Assembly (NCBI GenBank): GCA_947650285.1
Contig: CANTFL010000251.1
Coordinates: 1-64,000, forward strand
DNA from: Hyaloperonospora brassicae
Taxonomy: Eukaryota > Oomycota > Peronosporomycetes > Peronosporales > Peronosporaceae
DNA length: 64,000 nt
Reading direction: 5' to 3'
Below, piece after piece: positions 54,369 to 64,000 of the stretch (the first letter of the stretch is position 1; each line of letters begins with the position of its first letter). A model generated the notes under the pieces. That model ran no database searches. It was not told where the DNA came from and saw only the letters and a program-made list of their open reading frames with translations. Made by a program: the position numbers and the translations under genes.

Positions 54369-56850
54369 ATGGTCGTGCAGGTCCAAGTGCTGAGTGTGCA
54401 GTCGAGTGAGACGGCGCCGAGTCTCTTGTTGGCTACCGATACCCGGCGGTGCGTACCCGAGTTGTGAAGAAAGCTCCGCGCGGTCTGAAGTCCCGACGTC
54501 GTCCATCGCTTGTCTCTAACTGCTCTGTGTACCCGTTGACTCGATCCCGCGCAGGTTCCTCTTCAACGTCGGCGATGGCACGCAGCGCTTGTGCATGGAG
54601 CACCACGTGCGACTCGCCAAGCTGCAGCACGTGTTCTTGACCGAACTGCGGACCCACACAGTCGGGGGACTTCCTGGGATGGTGCTCACGGTCTCGGACT
54701 CGGGCAAGTCGGGTCTGCACGTGCACGGGCCGCCGGGTCTGCAGACGTACTTGAACGCCACGCGCCACTTCTTGCACCGTCCTCAGTTCAAGTTGACAGC
54801 GTCCGAAGAGCGACCAGTGCCGATCTCGAGCACAGGAGACCCGACGACCGCACGTCCATTGAGCTGCTATCAAGACAACGACGTAGTGGTGTACGCCGTT
54901 GCCGTCGCGAACGCCCACAGTGGCGCGAAACGAAAGCTCAGGGAGACGCTGTCGCAGGCCGAAAGCGACGCGAGCGACCGGCACGTGGGCGTGAGTTACG
55001 TCGTCGAGACGAAGCCGCAGCGAGGCAAGTTCCTGGTCGAGCGTGCATTGGCCTTCGGTGTGCCCAAGGGGAAGATGTTTGGCCACCTGCATCAGGGGCT
55101 CGACGTGACGCTGCCGGACGGTCGCGTTGTCCTGTCCAGAGACTGCGTCGAGCCGTCGGTGCCAGCAGCAGCGTGTGTGATCCTGAGCTGTCCATCGATT
55201 GCGCACGTGGATGCGCTCGTGAGTAGCCTCTTGTTCCATCGGTACCGAGCGCCGACAGCGTCGCAGCAGGCAGCAGTGCAGGTGGATGTGGTGTTCCACA
55301 TCGCTGGTCCCAGTGTGCTGTATCATTCCAAGTACGCTGCGTGGGTCCAGAGCTTTGGGCCTCAAGCTCGACACGTGCTGCTGGGGCACACTGCCTGTGC
55401 CCAGAAGACAGTGCACCGCGCGTCGGCCAAACTGCAGGCGCAGCTGCACGCCGTCTTGCCGCGAGCTTTTCCGTCCAACGAGGCGCACGAACAGAGAGAC
55501 GCGGCCGCGTGTTTCTCGCGAGCGGTCCCCGATATCTCGTCCTGGAACACTCTCTCTCCACCATTGCCTGGCAGACCCGTTCACGACCTCGAGCCTGCAG
55601 CAGCAATAGCAGCAGCAGCAGCGTCTGTCGTGCTGGGCGAGAGTATGCTGACCTTCGTGCTCGTGCCTCGAGCGCGTCGTGGCTTTGATGCATCACACTG
55701 CTGGCCGCGACTTGACTTTGACCAGATCCGCGAGAGCGTTCGCTCGATTGTGGCCTTTGTCGCTTCGGCGTCGGTGCAACCAGAGCCTCGGAAGTCGTTG
55801 GACACTGCTGACCTGATCGATGGCCGGATCACGTTCCTTGGCACGGGCTGTGCGATCCCTTCAAAGTATCGCAACGTCACGGGCATGTACCTTGAGCTGC
55901 CGACGGGCGAGCACACCGACAAGGGCAAGCCAATGTGGGCTGGTTTGATGCTCGATTGTGGCGAAGGAAGTGTCGGGCAGATGTACCGATGCGTCGGTGG
56001 GGACGAAACGCGCCTGCAGGAGCTCATTGACCGCCTCCGGTGTGTCTGGATCTCGCACAACCACGCGGACCATCACTTGGGGTTGCTGCACCTGCTGAGC
56101 CATCGCACGAACGGGACCAGCGCCGAGCCGTTGGTGGTGATCGGGCCGTCAGCTCTGCGCTTTTGGCTCGACGAGTACGCTGCAGTGGACCCCACGACGC
56201 GAGGCACGTTCTCCTTTGTCGAGAGCTTCAGCTTTGACGAGACCGACCCGCGCAGTCTGGAAGTGGATACCCACGCAGAAGCAGCTCGTGTGCGCACTTG
56301 GCTGCGTAACACGCTGGCCATTGCGCAGCTCGAGTGCGTACCCGTGACCCACGCGCTGCAGTCGTACGCGGCGGTCTTGACGTTCACGGACGGATCCAAG
56401 CTGGCGTTCTCCGGAGACTGCCGACCCAGCAACGCGTTGGCCGAAAAAGCGACGGGCGCGTTCTTGATCGTGCACGAGGCGACCTTCGAAGACGACCTGA
56501 GCAAAGAGGCCAAAGAGAAGGCGCACTGCACGATCGCTGAAGCTGTTCACGTCGGTCGGCAAGCGAAAGCGCGTCATCTGGTGCTCACGCACTTCAGCCA
56601 GCGCTATCCAAAGACGACCGGGCTCTTGCACGCGTGCGATGAAGCTGGTGATGCTGAAGCTCCGATGCAAGTGCTCACTGCTGTCGACCTGCTGTCGCTG
56701 CGATTCCGCGAGCTGCAACAGCCACATCTTGTACAGGTGTGCACACAGCTACTGACACTGGAGGATGCAGTAGCGCCGGCCAATGTCGAGTCCGCAGCAA
56801 AGTTCACTACACCACAAGCACAAGCACAAGGAGAGAGACACACACCATAG
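54369..56850 (+). CDS. ELAC2: tRNase Z, long form (ELAC2 family), 2 exons, 791 aa
   Basis: Endonuclease that removes the 3' trailer from precursor tRNAs in nucleus and/or mitochondria. Exons are 54369-54448 and 54555-56850; the 106-bp GT-AG intron, once removed, restores TRRFLFNVGDGTQRL, a conserved N-terminal motif of the long form. The N-terminal half is the inactive metallo-beta-lactamase domain with the GLPGMVLTVSDSG region. The C-terminal half is catalytic: GTGCAIPSKYRNVTG, then HNHADHH zinc motif at about residues 527-533, VTHALQSYA, FSGDCRPSN, HEATFED and LTHFSQRYPK. All zinc ligands are present. A poly-Ala run encoded by GCA/GCC repeats lies between the halves at about 55597-55625. 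No clear mitochondrial presequence is seen. It converges with the eIF2B gene; the stop codons lie 125 bp apart. Confidence 0.95.
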
Positions 56851-56975
56851 AGCCCGCAACGCACCGAGCAATCACCACACCGCGAGAGTAGAGACGTTTT
56901 TGCTGAGCACAAGAAAAGCATTTGCATTGCTAAGACTGTGTTGCGTCTGTGAGCTGTGCTGTGCTTGTTTCGTCG

Positions 56976-59056
56976 CTAGAGCGGTCCGTCCACGAGGCCA
57001 TCTCGAGAGTACTCACGTAGCACCGCCGGAATCGACGTGGGCGGGATCATGCCGAGCTCCGTGACCACCATCGAGACATGATCAATCGGCGTCACGTCGT
57101 ACACGAGGTTGAGCAACTTGAGGTCGGCCAGGTCCCGCCAGTCCGAGAGGATGTGGCCGCCGCTCACAAAACTGCTGGATGCCGTGTCGGTCGCAGCGCT
57201 TCCAACACCCGGTCGACGTCGCGAGCGCGGCTTGTCCGTGCAGTACGAAGACACCAGCTCATCCGGGTCGCCCAGTTCGTTGTGGGTAATCGCGTCCAGC
57301 TGCACTCGCTCCGAGAACTTGTACGTCTCGCAGCAAAACAGCACAGGCACGTTCGCTTCGTGCGCCGTCATCGCGACGAGTGCCGTACCGACGCGTGCCA
57401 CGGCGACGCCGTTGCTCATGAACGCAGCAGCTCCGAGAAACACCTTTGTGACCTCGCGCATGATGTACGACAGCGCGTTGATCTGCAGGTACGAGCACTG
57501 CAGACCTGCGTTCGCCAGCACACTCACGAGCTTCCGCCCTTCATAGTGCGGACGCGAATCCACAACGATCACGCGCAGCGTCGCAGCGATCTCGGGCGAG
57601 CACTTGGCCGTTTCAAGCAGCAGGTTCTCGACCACGTTGGCGCGGGCGTAGGTGAGAATCACGTCACCAGCGCTGATCTTGGACTGGGCGTTCTTCGAGA
57701 CGACCCGCGAGGCGAGCAAAATACGGGTCTGCACGTAGTCGTCCATCTCCTCACAGATCCGACGCTTTGCTTCTTCTTCGCTCCATTCCGGCAGACTCGA
57801 GCCAATGACACGTCGCAGACGGCGAATGGCATTGCCCATGCCAATGCCATGTGGTCGGCAGTCAATGAGGTACTGAATGAGCGGCCGAAGGCGTTTGTCC
57901 AGGTCGCGACCCAGCTGCTTGTCCGGTGGCGTCACGTAGTCCTGAATGACCTGCTGGAACGCCGTGATCATGGCAACGCACCGCGCATTGCTCCCCGAGA
58001 TCTTCTTCTCGGCGTACTTGAGCCCGAGCGCCAGCACGGCCGGATGCACCTCCTCCTTGTTCGAAAAGCCCACGTTCAGCGACAAGGAGCTCTCGCGCTC
58101 GTACTGCGGCAAATGCGAAAACATCTCGACTTGTTTCTGCGCCTGCGTCCGCACCACAAGCGCTGCTTTGGCGCGACGGGCGATCTTCTTGGCGTCGTCG
58201 TACTGCAGGCGCGCGTGCACGACGGGAACCGACGGTAGCAGAGCGCCAACCGCAGCACTGCCAGCAGCACTGGCCATCGTCGCACCAAGCGCAGAAGCAC
58301 CTGCTGCCAGTGGACTGGCCGCCACAGCATCGCCAGTCTGCTTGTGCTTGAGCTTGTGCTTGGCCGGACCCTCCTGCTTGCTCCGACTGGCCTCCTGCTG
58401 CGCCCGTCGCTCGGCTTTCGTCAGCTTCTCGCGCTTCGGCACGCCGCCCGTCTTGGCGAACGCTTCGGCCGCCAACTTTTTCCGCTCGGCTTTCGACAAC
58501 TGCTTCTTGTCCAGTGCTTTGGCCGTCTCGAGCGTAGCGACAGGTGCTGCGTCGGGACTATTGGTGTTGTCCGTCGAGTCGGTCCGCAGCCGATTGTCGT
58601 CAGGCGCCGCAGTCAATTGCTCAGCCCTTGCAGTAGCAGTAGCAGCAACAGCAACAGCAGCAGTAGCAGTAGCAGTAGCAGCAGCAGCAACAGCAGCAAT
58701 AGCAGCGGCTGGATCGAGACTCAACTGGTCCATACTCGACTCGGTCTCCGACGTATTCGGCTTTGTCGCAGGCGACCACCCTTCGAGCGTACCCCTAGAA
58801 ACGAATACCCACACCCACACCCACACACACAATCGTCATCATGCAAACAAGAGGGGTAGTCAAACAACAACGTAGCAGTGGTAGTCACGTTAGTACGCAG
58901 CGGCGGCGTCGGCAGGGCGGATCGATTACAACGGCCAATGGCAAAAGTACTATTTTGCAGCCCATAAGTTCGGGGAACATGGGTGCGCACTTACTCGTAC
59001 GTGGGGGTCTTGTTCTTGGACCGCTTCGTGTTGTGCTGCTGGTGGTCGTCGATCAT
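56976..59056 (-). CDS. EIF2B4: translation initiation factor eIF2B subunit delta, 2 exons, about 626 aa
   Basis: Regulatory subunit of the eIF2B GDP/GTP exchange factor that senses phosphorylated eIF2. Exon 1 is 59056-58995, the intron is 58994-58795 (GTAAGT...TAG, 200 bp), and exon 2 is 58794-56976. An in-frame ATG eight codons upstream (59080) is an alternative start. The N terminus is long and low-complexity, with an Ala/Thr/Val run coded by CAG/TAG-type triplets and Lys/Ala-rich helices (KQLSKAERKKLAAEAFAKTG). The conserved C-terminal Rossmann-like domain carries HPAVLALGLKYAEKKISGSN, DVILTYARANVVENLLLETA, VVDSRPHYEGRKLV, VFLGAAAFMSNGVAVARVGT and VPVLFCCETYKFSERV. It ends NLVYDVTPIDHVSMVVTELG and IPPTSIPAVLREY, typical of the delta subunit. 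Confidence 0.95.
58627..58712. repeat. CAG/TAG trinucleotide repeat in the eIF2B delta N terminus
   Basis: Imperfect triplet run (CAGTAGCAGCAACAG-type) coding on the minus strand for Ala, Thr and Val. It is likely to vary in length. Confidence 0.85.
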
Positions 59057-59080
59057 GGACTCTAGAGACAGCACAAACAT

Positions 59081-61139
59081 TGAACGGACGAGAAGGTCAG
59101 TACACGTGCAAAGGAGAGTGCGTGGGCGTGGACGCAGCGCGTACCGAGATGCTGAAGGTCCATTGAGAGTGGTAGCACTACGGGCGACCTATTATCCGTC
59201 ATGTGGATAAAACGCAATCGAGTGGACGATGATGAAGCGTTTTATCCGAGCAGACATTTCGATACGGGCGTTGGGGTAGATGGTCTTTGGATTAATTGTC
59301 AGATTGAGTTGGGCCCTGTCATTTTTTTATCTCGGGAGGGGAGTGGACTCAGATGTGGTTCAAATGTTGAAAACAACGTTTGTTTGATTGGCGTTGGGGA
59401 GAGTCTGGTCGCACGCGAGCGGCGGGTTTCGTGTTTTTGATCGCGACTGGCAACAAACGACGAGCAGATACCAAACATCTTTCGTAAGACGATCGATTAC
59501 CAGGTCGATGATCATCGTGTAAAAAGAGCTTTTGAGCCCACTGATCCCATCGCTTAAGCCGATCGGAACGAGCAACGACCACATGTCGTCACGCCCTCTG
59601 CACATATGCGCTGTGAGACGCCACGTTTATCAGACATTGATGTCCATCCACTTCGTCGCTTTTCGTAGTGGTGAATAGGGTCTTGTACTGAGCTGAGGAC
59701 GCGACGTCTAGCGATGTGATCATTCAAGTGGTATACCACTGCGGACGTGGCCCGACTAGGACCGTGTACTCAGCTGTTCATACGATCATTGGCAGACGTA
59801 ACATGAGATGGCCGCAGCGTTCGACGTGCGCACATTTCGTTCACACGCACGACTCTCCACAGCTGCGTACGTTCGTTCTTGTCTGCGTGCAGCTTTTCAT
59901 TGCAAACGGTTCACTCGAAGCGCAAAGTGCGTGTACACTACTAACATCGGCAGCTGAGTCCGCGCATTCGTGACGTACAACACTGGGCTTGTCTGGTCCC
60001 TTGTTGCAATTGCAAGCCACAGACGCCGCGCGAACAACTGATCTCCCAGCATCGTCTTGCGAGGCGCGCACAGTGACCCGTTCTGTCATTCAAAGCCAAC
60101 TTCGAGCCGAGTCGTAACCCACAAAGCTCGAGTTTTGCATGCCACGTGCAGGTAAGGGGCATCTAACACTGACTGAGAGTGAGAGGATTCGGTGAGCACA
60201 ACTACGTAGTCGTTGTCGATGAGATTCTGCTGTCGTCGTACAACGTACGCGTGGATCCGCCAGTGGCTCGTCAAGTACCCATACGAAGTTTTCTCGAGCG
60301 ACTTGCTGTGCCAGTAGTGCATCCTCGAGCACACGACGGGATCGAGCGGTGCATTCGGCACGAGCTTGCAGAGCCAATCCATGCAATCGTTGCAGCAGTC
60401 AGCGATGGTGGCCCTCCACGTACTTCCGTTACGCTCTCCTCGACACAGTGTCACCGAGACGCGGCTTCACGTCGAACGCAGTCAGAGGGAAGGCCCGTTT
60501 ACACACTGTCCTAGCGCATCACTAGCCGTCACTCGGACGCAAAGCTCAGCATCGTACATGTCGTACACATTTCGGATCATGTACACGAACGACGTGTGGA
60601 CCGCAGACAGTGTCATGACTGACTCTTGCACGTTGTGACTCGGGTGCGACTTGATAACGTAAACGGTGAAGTTGCAATGCACCGACCAAGAGCTTATTGC
60701 CGTCACCGGGGCCACGCATTGAGCGGGCCCTGACGTGCGAATCTCGCGCTGTGGAGCTACGAATACATACATAGTGCTGCTATATCCTGCGCTGGCAATA
60801 CAGTGAGCGAATGGGATCGTCCGCTTCGACCGTCTCTTTGTGGCGTACTATCTCGCACGGATCGAAAAACGTGCGTGTCCAACCTCTGATTCAACACGAT
60901 CTTCCCTTTCGTGTCGCTGATTCCAACAAAAAAGCGCAAAACATCGACTCGCTACAAATCCGTCGAGCCAAAATAAAATCCACACTAATGTTGCTGTCCC
61001 CCTGAACTCCCCCAACTCCACCGCCGATTCCGCGTGGCTTATGTTGCGCACGCACAACATACGCGGGATCCCATTCGCCCCGACGTCTCAAATCTCGCTC
61101 GTCTGCTCTAGTGTCTCCCCCCCTCCCCCGCCATCGCGA
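59081..61139. other. intergenic, no gene recognised
   Basis: A 2-kb stretch between the divergent eIF2B delta and WD40 genes. Only short frames without recognisable domains are present. A pyrimidine-rich run (61115-61130) immediately precedes the WD40 start. Confidence 0.55.
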
Positions 61140-64000
61140 ATGCGTGCGTCCACTCCGTCCTGCCATAGGGGACGGCCGTCTGCGCACGTGACGCCAGCGC
61201 AGCCGCGCGCGACGACACAGCAGCAGCCAGATCCACCCAACGTGCGCTTTGCCTCGCCATCGTTCTTGTCACCGGCGTCCACTTGCGGCAGCAAACCAGC
61301 GCAAGTACTTACGCTCGAGGACCACCCGACGCTCAAGGGTTCGAGGCTTATGTTGCAGCAAGAGACGCCACGGCACCCGCCGCAAGCGTTGCCGTCGCCA
61401 CGTCCTTTTTCCGCCAATCGCTGTAAGGCGCGGGCAGGGGGCCCGAACCCTGCGCGCGTGCTGGAAGATATTTCGAACACGGCCAGACGAGACAGTGGTC
61501 GCGACGACCCGACGACGAAGCGGAAGTTGGCGTTCTGCACACCAATCAAAGCACTCGGACGAGCGACGGGCCATGTCGCCTCGACCAGTGGTCCCACTCT
61601 TGCAAGTCTGGAAAACAGCTGTCTCTCGTCTGAACCCGAGCCGGAGGTTAGTGACATCCCCGTCACTATTGCAGCAGCAACAACAACTTCAACGTCAACA
61701 ACCAATCACACGGACTCAGCAACTCGAGAGCAGGTGCCAGCTCCTGTACCAAGTCAAGTGTCCAATACAGTCGTCCACAGTCGCTCGCCCGCCGCCCGCA
61801 AGGCCCAAGAGTACCACTTCTCCGTGACATCGACAGTGTCGTCGGTCGCTGTCGCTCCCAACGGCTCGTTCCTCGTCGCAGGCTTTTACAATGGCATGGT
61901 GTACCTCTATCCGCTCACGACGGACTCGCTCGTGTTCCACCGCGGTGTGCTCTTGGACCAGATTTTGCCTCGCGGAATGTACACGCAGATCATGGTGACA
62001 GTGTCAATCCCGACAGACGGGCGCTTCATCTTTGCAGGAGTTTATCGTGGCTCGACGGACATTCGAGCAATTGAAGTGGACAGCATTGAGCTGCCAACAG
62101 CCCAAACAGAGGGTTTGGCGCCGAAGCGAGGCACCAATGCTGTCGATCCTACCACGACGACGTCGATGGCGCTGCTGAGTGCCGACGACAGTGACGAGAG
62201 TGACCGCGATGGAGACTTGTTGACGGATGTTTTTCGATCCTCTACTGCTCAAGTCGTAGCACACACTTTTTCAGATGCAAAACTGAAAGGATTTGCCGCT
62301 GCCAAGTGCTTATACCACGAGACGAGTAGGAAGATGGAATACCGTTTGCTGTGTGGAATCGGCATCAAGAATGTGCACATGTGGCGGTTTTACCAGAAAA
62401 AGAGTACGGGAGGTACAGACTTGACATGGAGTTGGGAGTGCGTGTTTGACAAACAGACAAACGGCATCTCGCTGGAGTTTATCTCGTTTCACCCGACGAT
62501 TGCAAACCAGTTCATCTCCAAGTCTGAGCACCAGAACGTTCGTATCTGGCACCTCGAAGAAGACTATGACACCGTCGGCGACTCGGTGACGATCCGGAAA
62601 CAATCACACACTGACGTGAAACAGACGCTTGACTCGGTGGCAGTGTACGGAGATTACGCGTATGGCGGAAGCGAATCCCTTTCCGTGATTGATCTCCAAG
62701 CAGCTGTCCGTATGGACTTGGACCTGCCGCTATCACAAAAGGAGCAACGTGCCCAGCGCGAGGCCCTGATCAAAGCAAGGAACGCGAACTCGCTGCGTGC
62801 ATGGAATCCCCGCGGAAGCCGTCGACGCGGTGCCGAAGATACGAATGGACAGCGCCACATGCGCACCGTTAGTAAAATTGCTGGACAAGATGCTTCGCCA
62901 TTTACTGTCGGTATGTGCAGTGATGGTAGTGTGTTTATCCACCAGCCGACAGTAGAGACTGGGATTGCGACACCTCTGGATTACGTCGAAGGGTACGAGC
63001 AGTTCTTTGTCGACCCGTCGTTGGACTTTCAAGCACAGTTCTCGGATCTTACTCGAGTCAACACGAGTGGTCTTCTCGCAGTCCTTCCTTTCCCCGAAAT
63101 GGAGAAAGCGAAGTGGATGGTTGTAGCCGCCAATCAAAACCAGCTTCTTGTTCAGAGCCTGGATGCTTTCTTGCACCGCAATCAGCGCGAGAACGAGTGT
63201 TTCCGAGTAAAGACGGATTCGAGAGATTTGACGCGAGGCCTGGGTGAAGCCGAGAGCTACCAGGACAGCAGCTGCAGCAGCGACTCAGACGTCAGCGATG
63301 AGAGTGCCGCTAAGGAGAAGCACCGACGCCAGAAAAAGAAGATCAAGGCAGTTTTGAAGCGCAGTCACCAGGACGGCATGTTGAAATATCAAGTAGCGGA
63401 GCGGAAGTTCAAGCGAAACAGACACGATAGCGAGAAGACTACTGCCCGGGAGAAGACCACCGGTAGGTCAGGAGCAAGAAGAGAAGCGGTGCCGTTGCCC
63501 GATAGCAGAGCGCAAGAGACCGCTGGAACGAGGCACCTTGTTGTGACTGGTACCCGGGACAAGGTTGGCAAGAGCACAACAGCGGTGGCCACTCCTAAGT
63601 ACAGCACACCCCGCGATGGTGGCAAGCTATGGACAAGCGCAGCATCTCCAGTTGTATCGATTTCATCTTCGTCCGATTCATCCAACCCCAACAGTCCAGA
63701 ACACCCTGTTCTGTCCGGTCTGGAGAAAAGGCTACTAGTCTTGAAGAAACATGAGGAGACTTTGTCCTCTGTGGCGACACTGAAGTCACGACAGGACAAT
63801 GAGCGACTGCTAGGAGATTCGACTATCGATATGGCCACAGCTGTGACTTCGCTGAGCTCAAGCAGTACTCAAGCGATATCCATAGCGACGGATGTAAGCA
63901 GCGAGAAGAAGGCTACGCGTCGAATGCGAACGCAAGCTTTGTTCACGGAGCACGAGGGTACTGAAGATGGTGTCACCAAGGAGAAGTGCGAGGTGACTCA
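61140..64000 (+). CDS. WD40-repeat-like protein, partial (runs off the window), at least 953 aa
   Basis: A single open frame from the ATG at 61140 to the window end; an in-frame ATG at 61041 would add 33 Pro/Ser-rich residues. Residues 1-230 are disordered, with a CTPIKALG motif and Thr-rich runs. A beta-propeller-like region follows: SSVAVAPNGSFLVAGFYNG and MVYLYPL, later SIPTDGRFIFAGVYRGS, KNVHMWRFYQK, FHPTIANQFISKSEHQNVRI-W, and GMCSDGSVFIHQP, all with WD-type GH/WD spacing. A helical QKEQRAQREALIKARN insert lies inside. After about residue 700 comes an acidic Ser/Asp run and then a basic KEKHRRQKKKIKAVLKR cluster, likely a nuclear signal. The Ser-rich tail continues past the edge. Probably a nuclear scaffold; exact orthologue not recognised. 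Confidence 0.75.
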   Translation, partial: MRASTPSCHRGRPSAHVTPAQPRATTQQQPDPPNVRFASPSFLSPASTCGSKPAQVLTLEDHPTLKGSRLMLQQETPRHPPQALPSPRPFSANRCKARAGGPNPARVLEDISNTARRDSGRDDPTTKRKLAFCTPIKALGRATGHVASTSGPTLASLENSCLSSEPEPEVSDIPVTIAAATTTSTSTTNHTDSATREQVPAPVPSQVSNTVVHSRSPAARKAQEYHFSVTSTVSSVAVAPNGSFLVAGFYNGMVYLYPLTTDSLVFHRGVLLDQILPRGMYTQIMVTVSIPTDGRFIFAGVYRGSTDIRAIEVDSIELPTAQTEGLAPKRGTNAVDPTTTTSMALLSADDSDESDRDGDLLTDVFRSSTAQVVAHTFSDAKLKGFAAAKCLYHETSRKMEYRLLCGIGIKNVHMWRFYQKKSTGGTDLTWSWECVFDKQTNGISLEFISFHPTIANQFISKSEHQNVRIWHLEEDYDTVGDSVTIRKQSHTDVKQTLDSVAVYGDYAYGGSESLSVIDLQAAVRMDLDLPLSQKEQRAQREALIKARNANSLRAWNPRGSRRRGAEDTNGQRHMRTVSKIAGQDASPFTVGMCSDGSVFIHQPTVETGIATPLDYVEGYEQFFVDPSLDFQAQFSDLTRVNTSGLLAVLPFPEMEKAKWMVVAANQNQLLVQSLDAFLHRNQRENECFRVKTDSRDLTRGLGEAESYQDSSCSSDSDVSDESAAKEKHRRQKKKIKAVLKRSHQDGMLKYQVAERKFKRNRHDSEKTTAREKTTGRSGARREAVPLPDSRAQETAGTRHLVVTGTRDKVGKSTTAVATPKYSTPRDGGKLWTSAASPVVSISSSSDSSNPNSPEHPVLSGLEKRLLVLKKHEETLSSVATLKSRQDNERLLGDSTIDMATAVTSLSSSSTQAISIATDVSSEKKATRRMRTQALFTEHEGTEDGVTKEKCEVT

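Noticed and set aside
54433..55584. A 383-codon minus-strand frame opposite tRNase Z
   Set aside because: Complement shadow of a clearly conserved plus-strand enzyme.
57078..58875. Two long plus-strand frames opposite eIF2B delta
   Set aside because: Shadows of the conserved minus-strand gene.

Overview
The window looks like nuclear DNA of a plant-pathogenic oomycete (Peronosporales: a Phytophthora-like or downy-mildew-like organism). The reasons are compact genes with few short introns, a full-size oomycete-style PDR (ABCG) transporter, a secreted protein with a RXLR-like/EER layout, and gene islands separated by Copia and Gypsy chromovirus insertions. The species cannot be fixed from sequence alone.

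Layout. 1-10.4 kb: a sphingosine/diacylglycerol-kinase-family lipid kinase (1524-3379, two introns), a 250-bp pure TATG microsatellite, decayed intergenic DNA with an LTR scrap and half of a tRNA-Val-like sequence, and a coiled-coil protein on the minus strand (8211-9779). 11.8-18.5 kb: a Ty1/Copia element with LTRs and a 5-bp target duplication; its gag is split by a second, younger, internally deleted Copia element in the opposite orientation that has its own 5-bp duplication. 18.5-24.9 kb: AT-rich, gene-poor debris (an old Gypsy RT relic, several tandem repeats, a tRNA-like A/B-box pair). 24.9-40.0 kb: two related Gypsy chromoviruses tail to tail, element A (+, 5'-truncated) and element B (-, both LTRs), separated by 1.4 kb of gene-like sequence that B seems to have cut off from 39,988-40,968. 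41.1-41.8 kb: the effector candidate. 43.7-47.8 kb: the PDR transporter. 47.8-54.4 kb: GC-rich, no recognisable gene. 54.4-59.1 kb: long-form tRNase Z (+) converging on eIF2B delta (-). 61.1-64.0 kb: a WD40-like protein running off the window.

The most unusual signals are in the Gypsy family. Elements A and B are packed with short perfect inverted repeats (stems of 8-12 bp roughly every 70-90 bp where checked, in LTRs and coding DNA alike), far above chance. In the LTRs some stems keep their position while both arms have changed together. Both elements also carry remnants of the same antisense gene between pol and the 3' LTR. It has an acidic N-terminal motif and a C-terminal coiled coil that overprints the integrase tail and chromodomain.

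The host genes are mostly housekeeping (lipid signalling, tRNA 3' processing, translation initiation control) plus two loci relevant to infection biology (drug or metabolite efflux, secreted effector candidate). They form no pathway together. The transporter and effector candidate lie closest to the transposon block.
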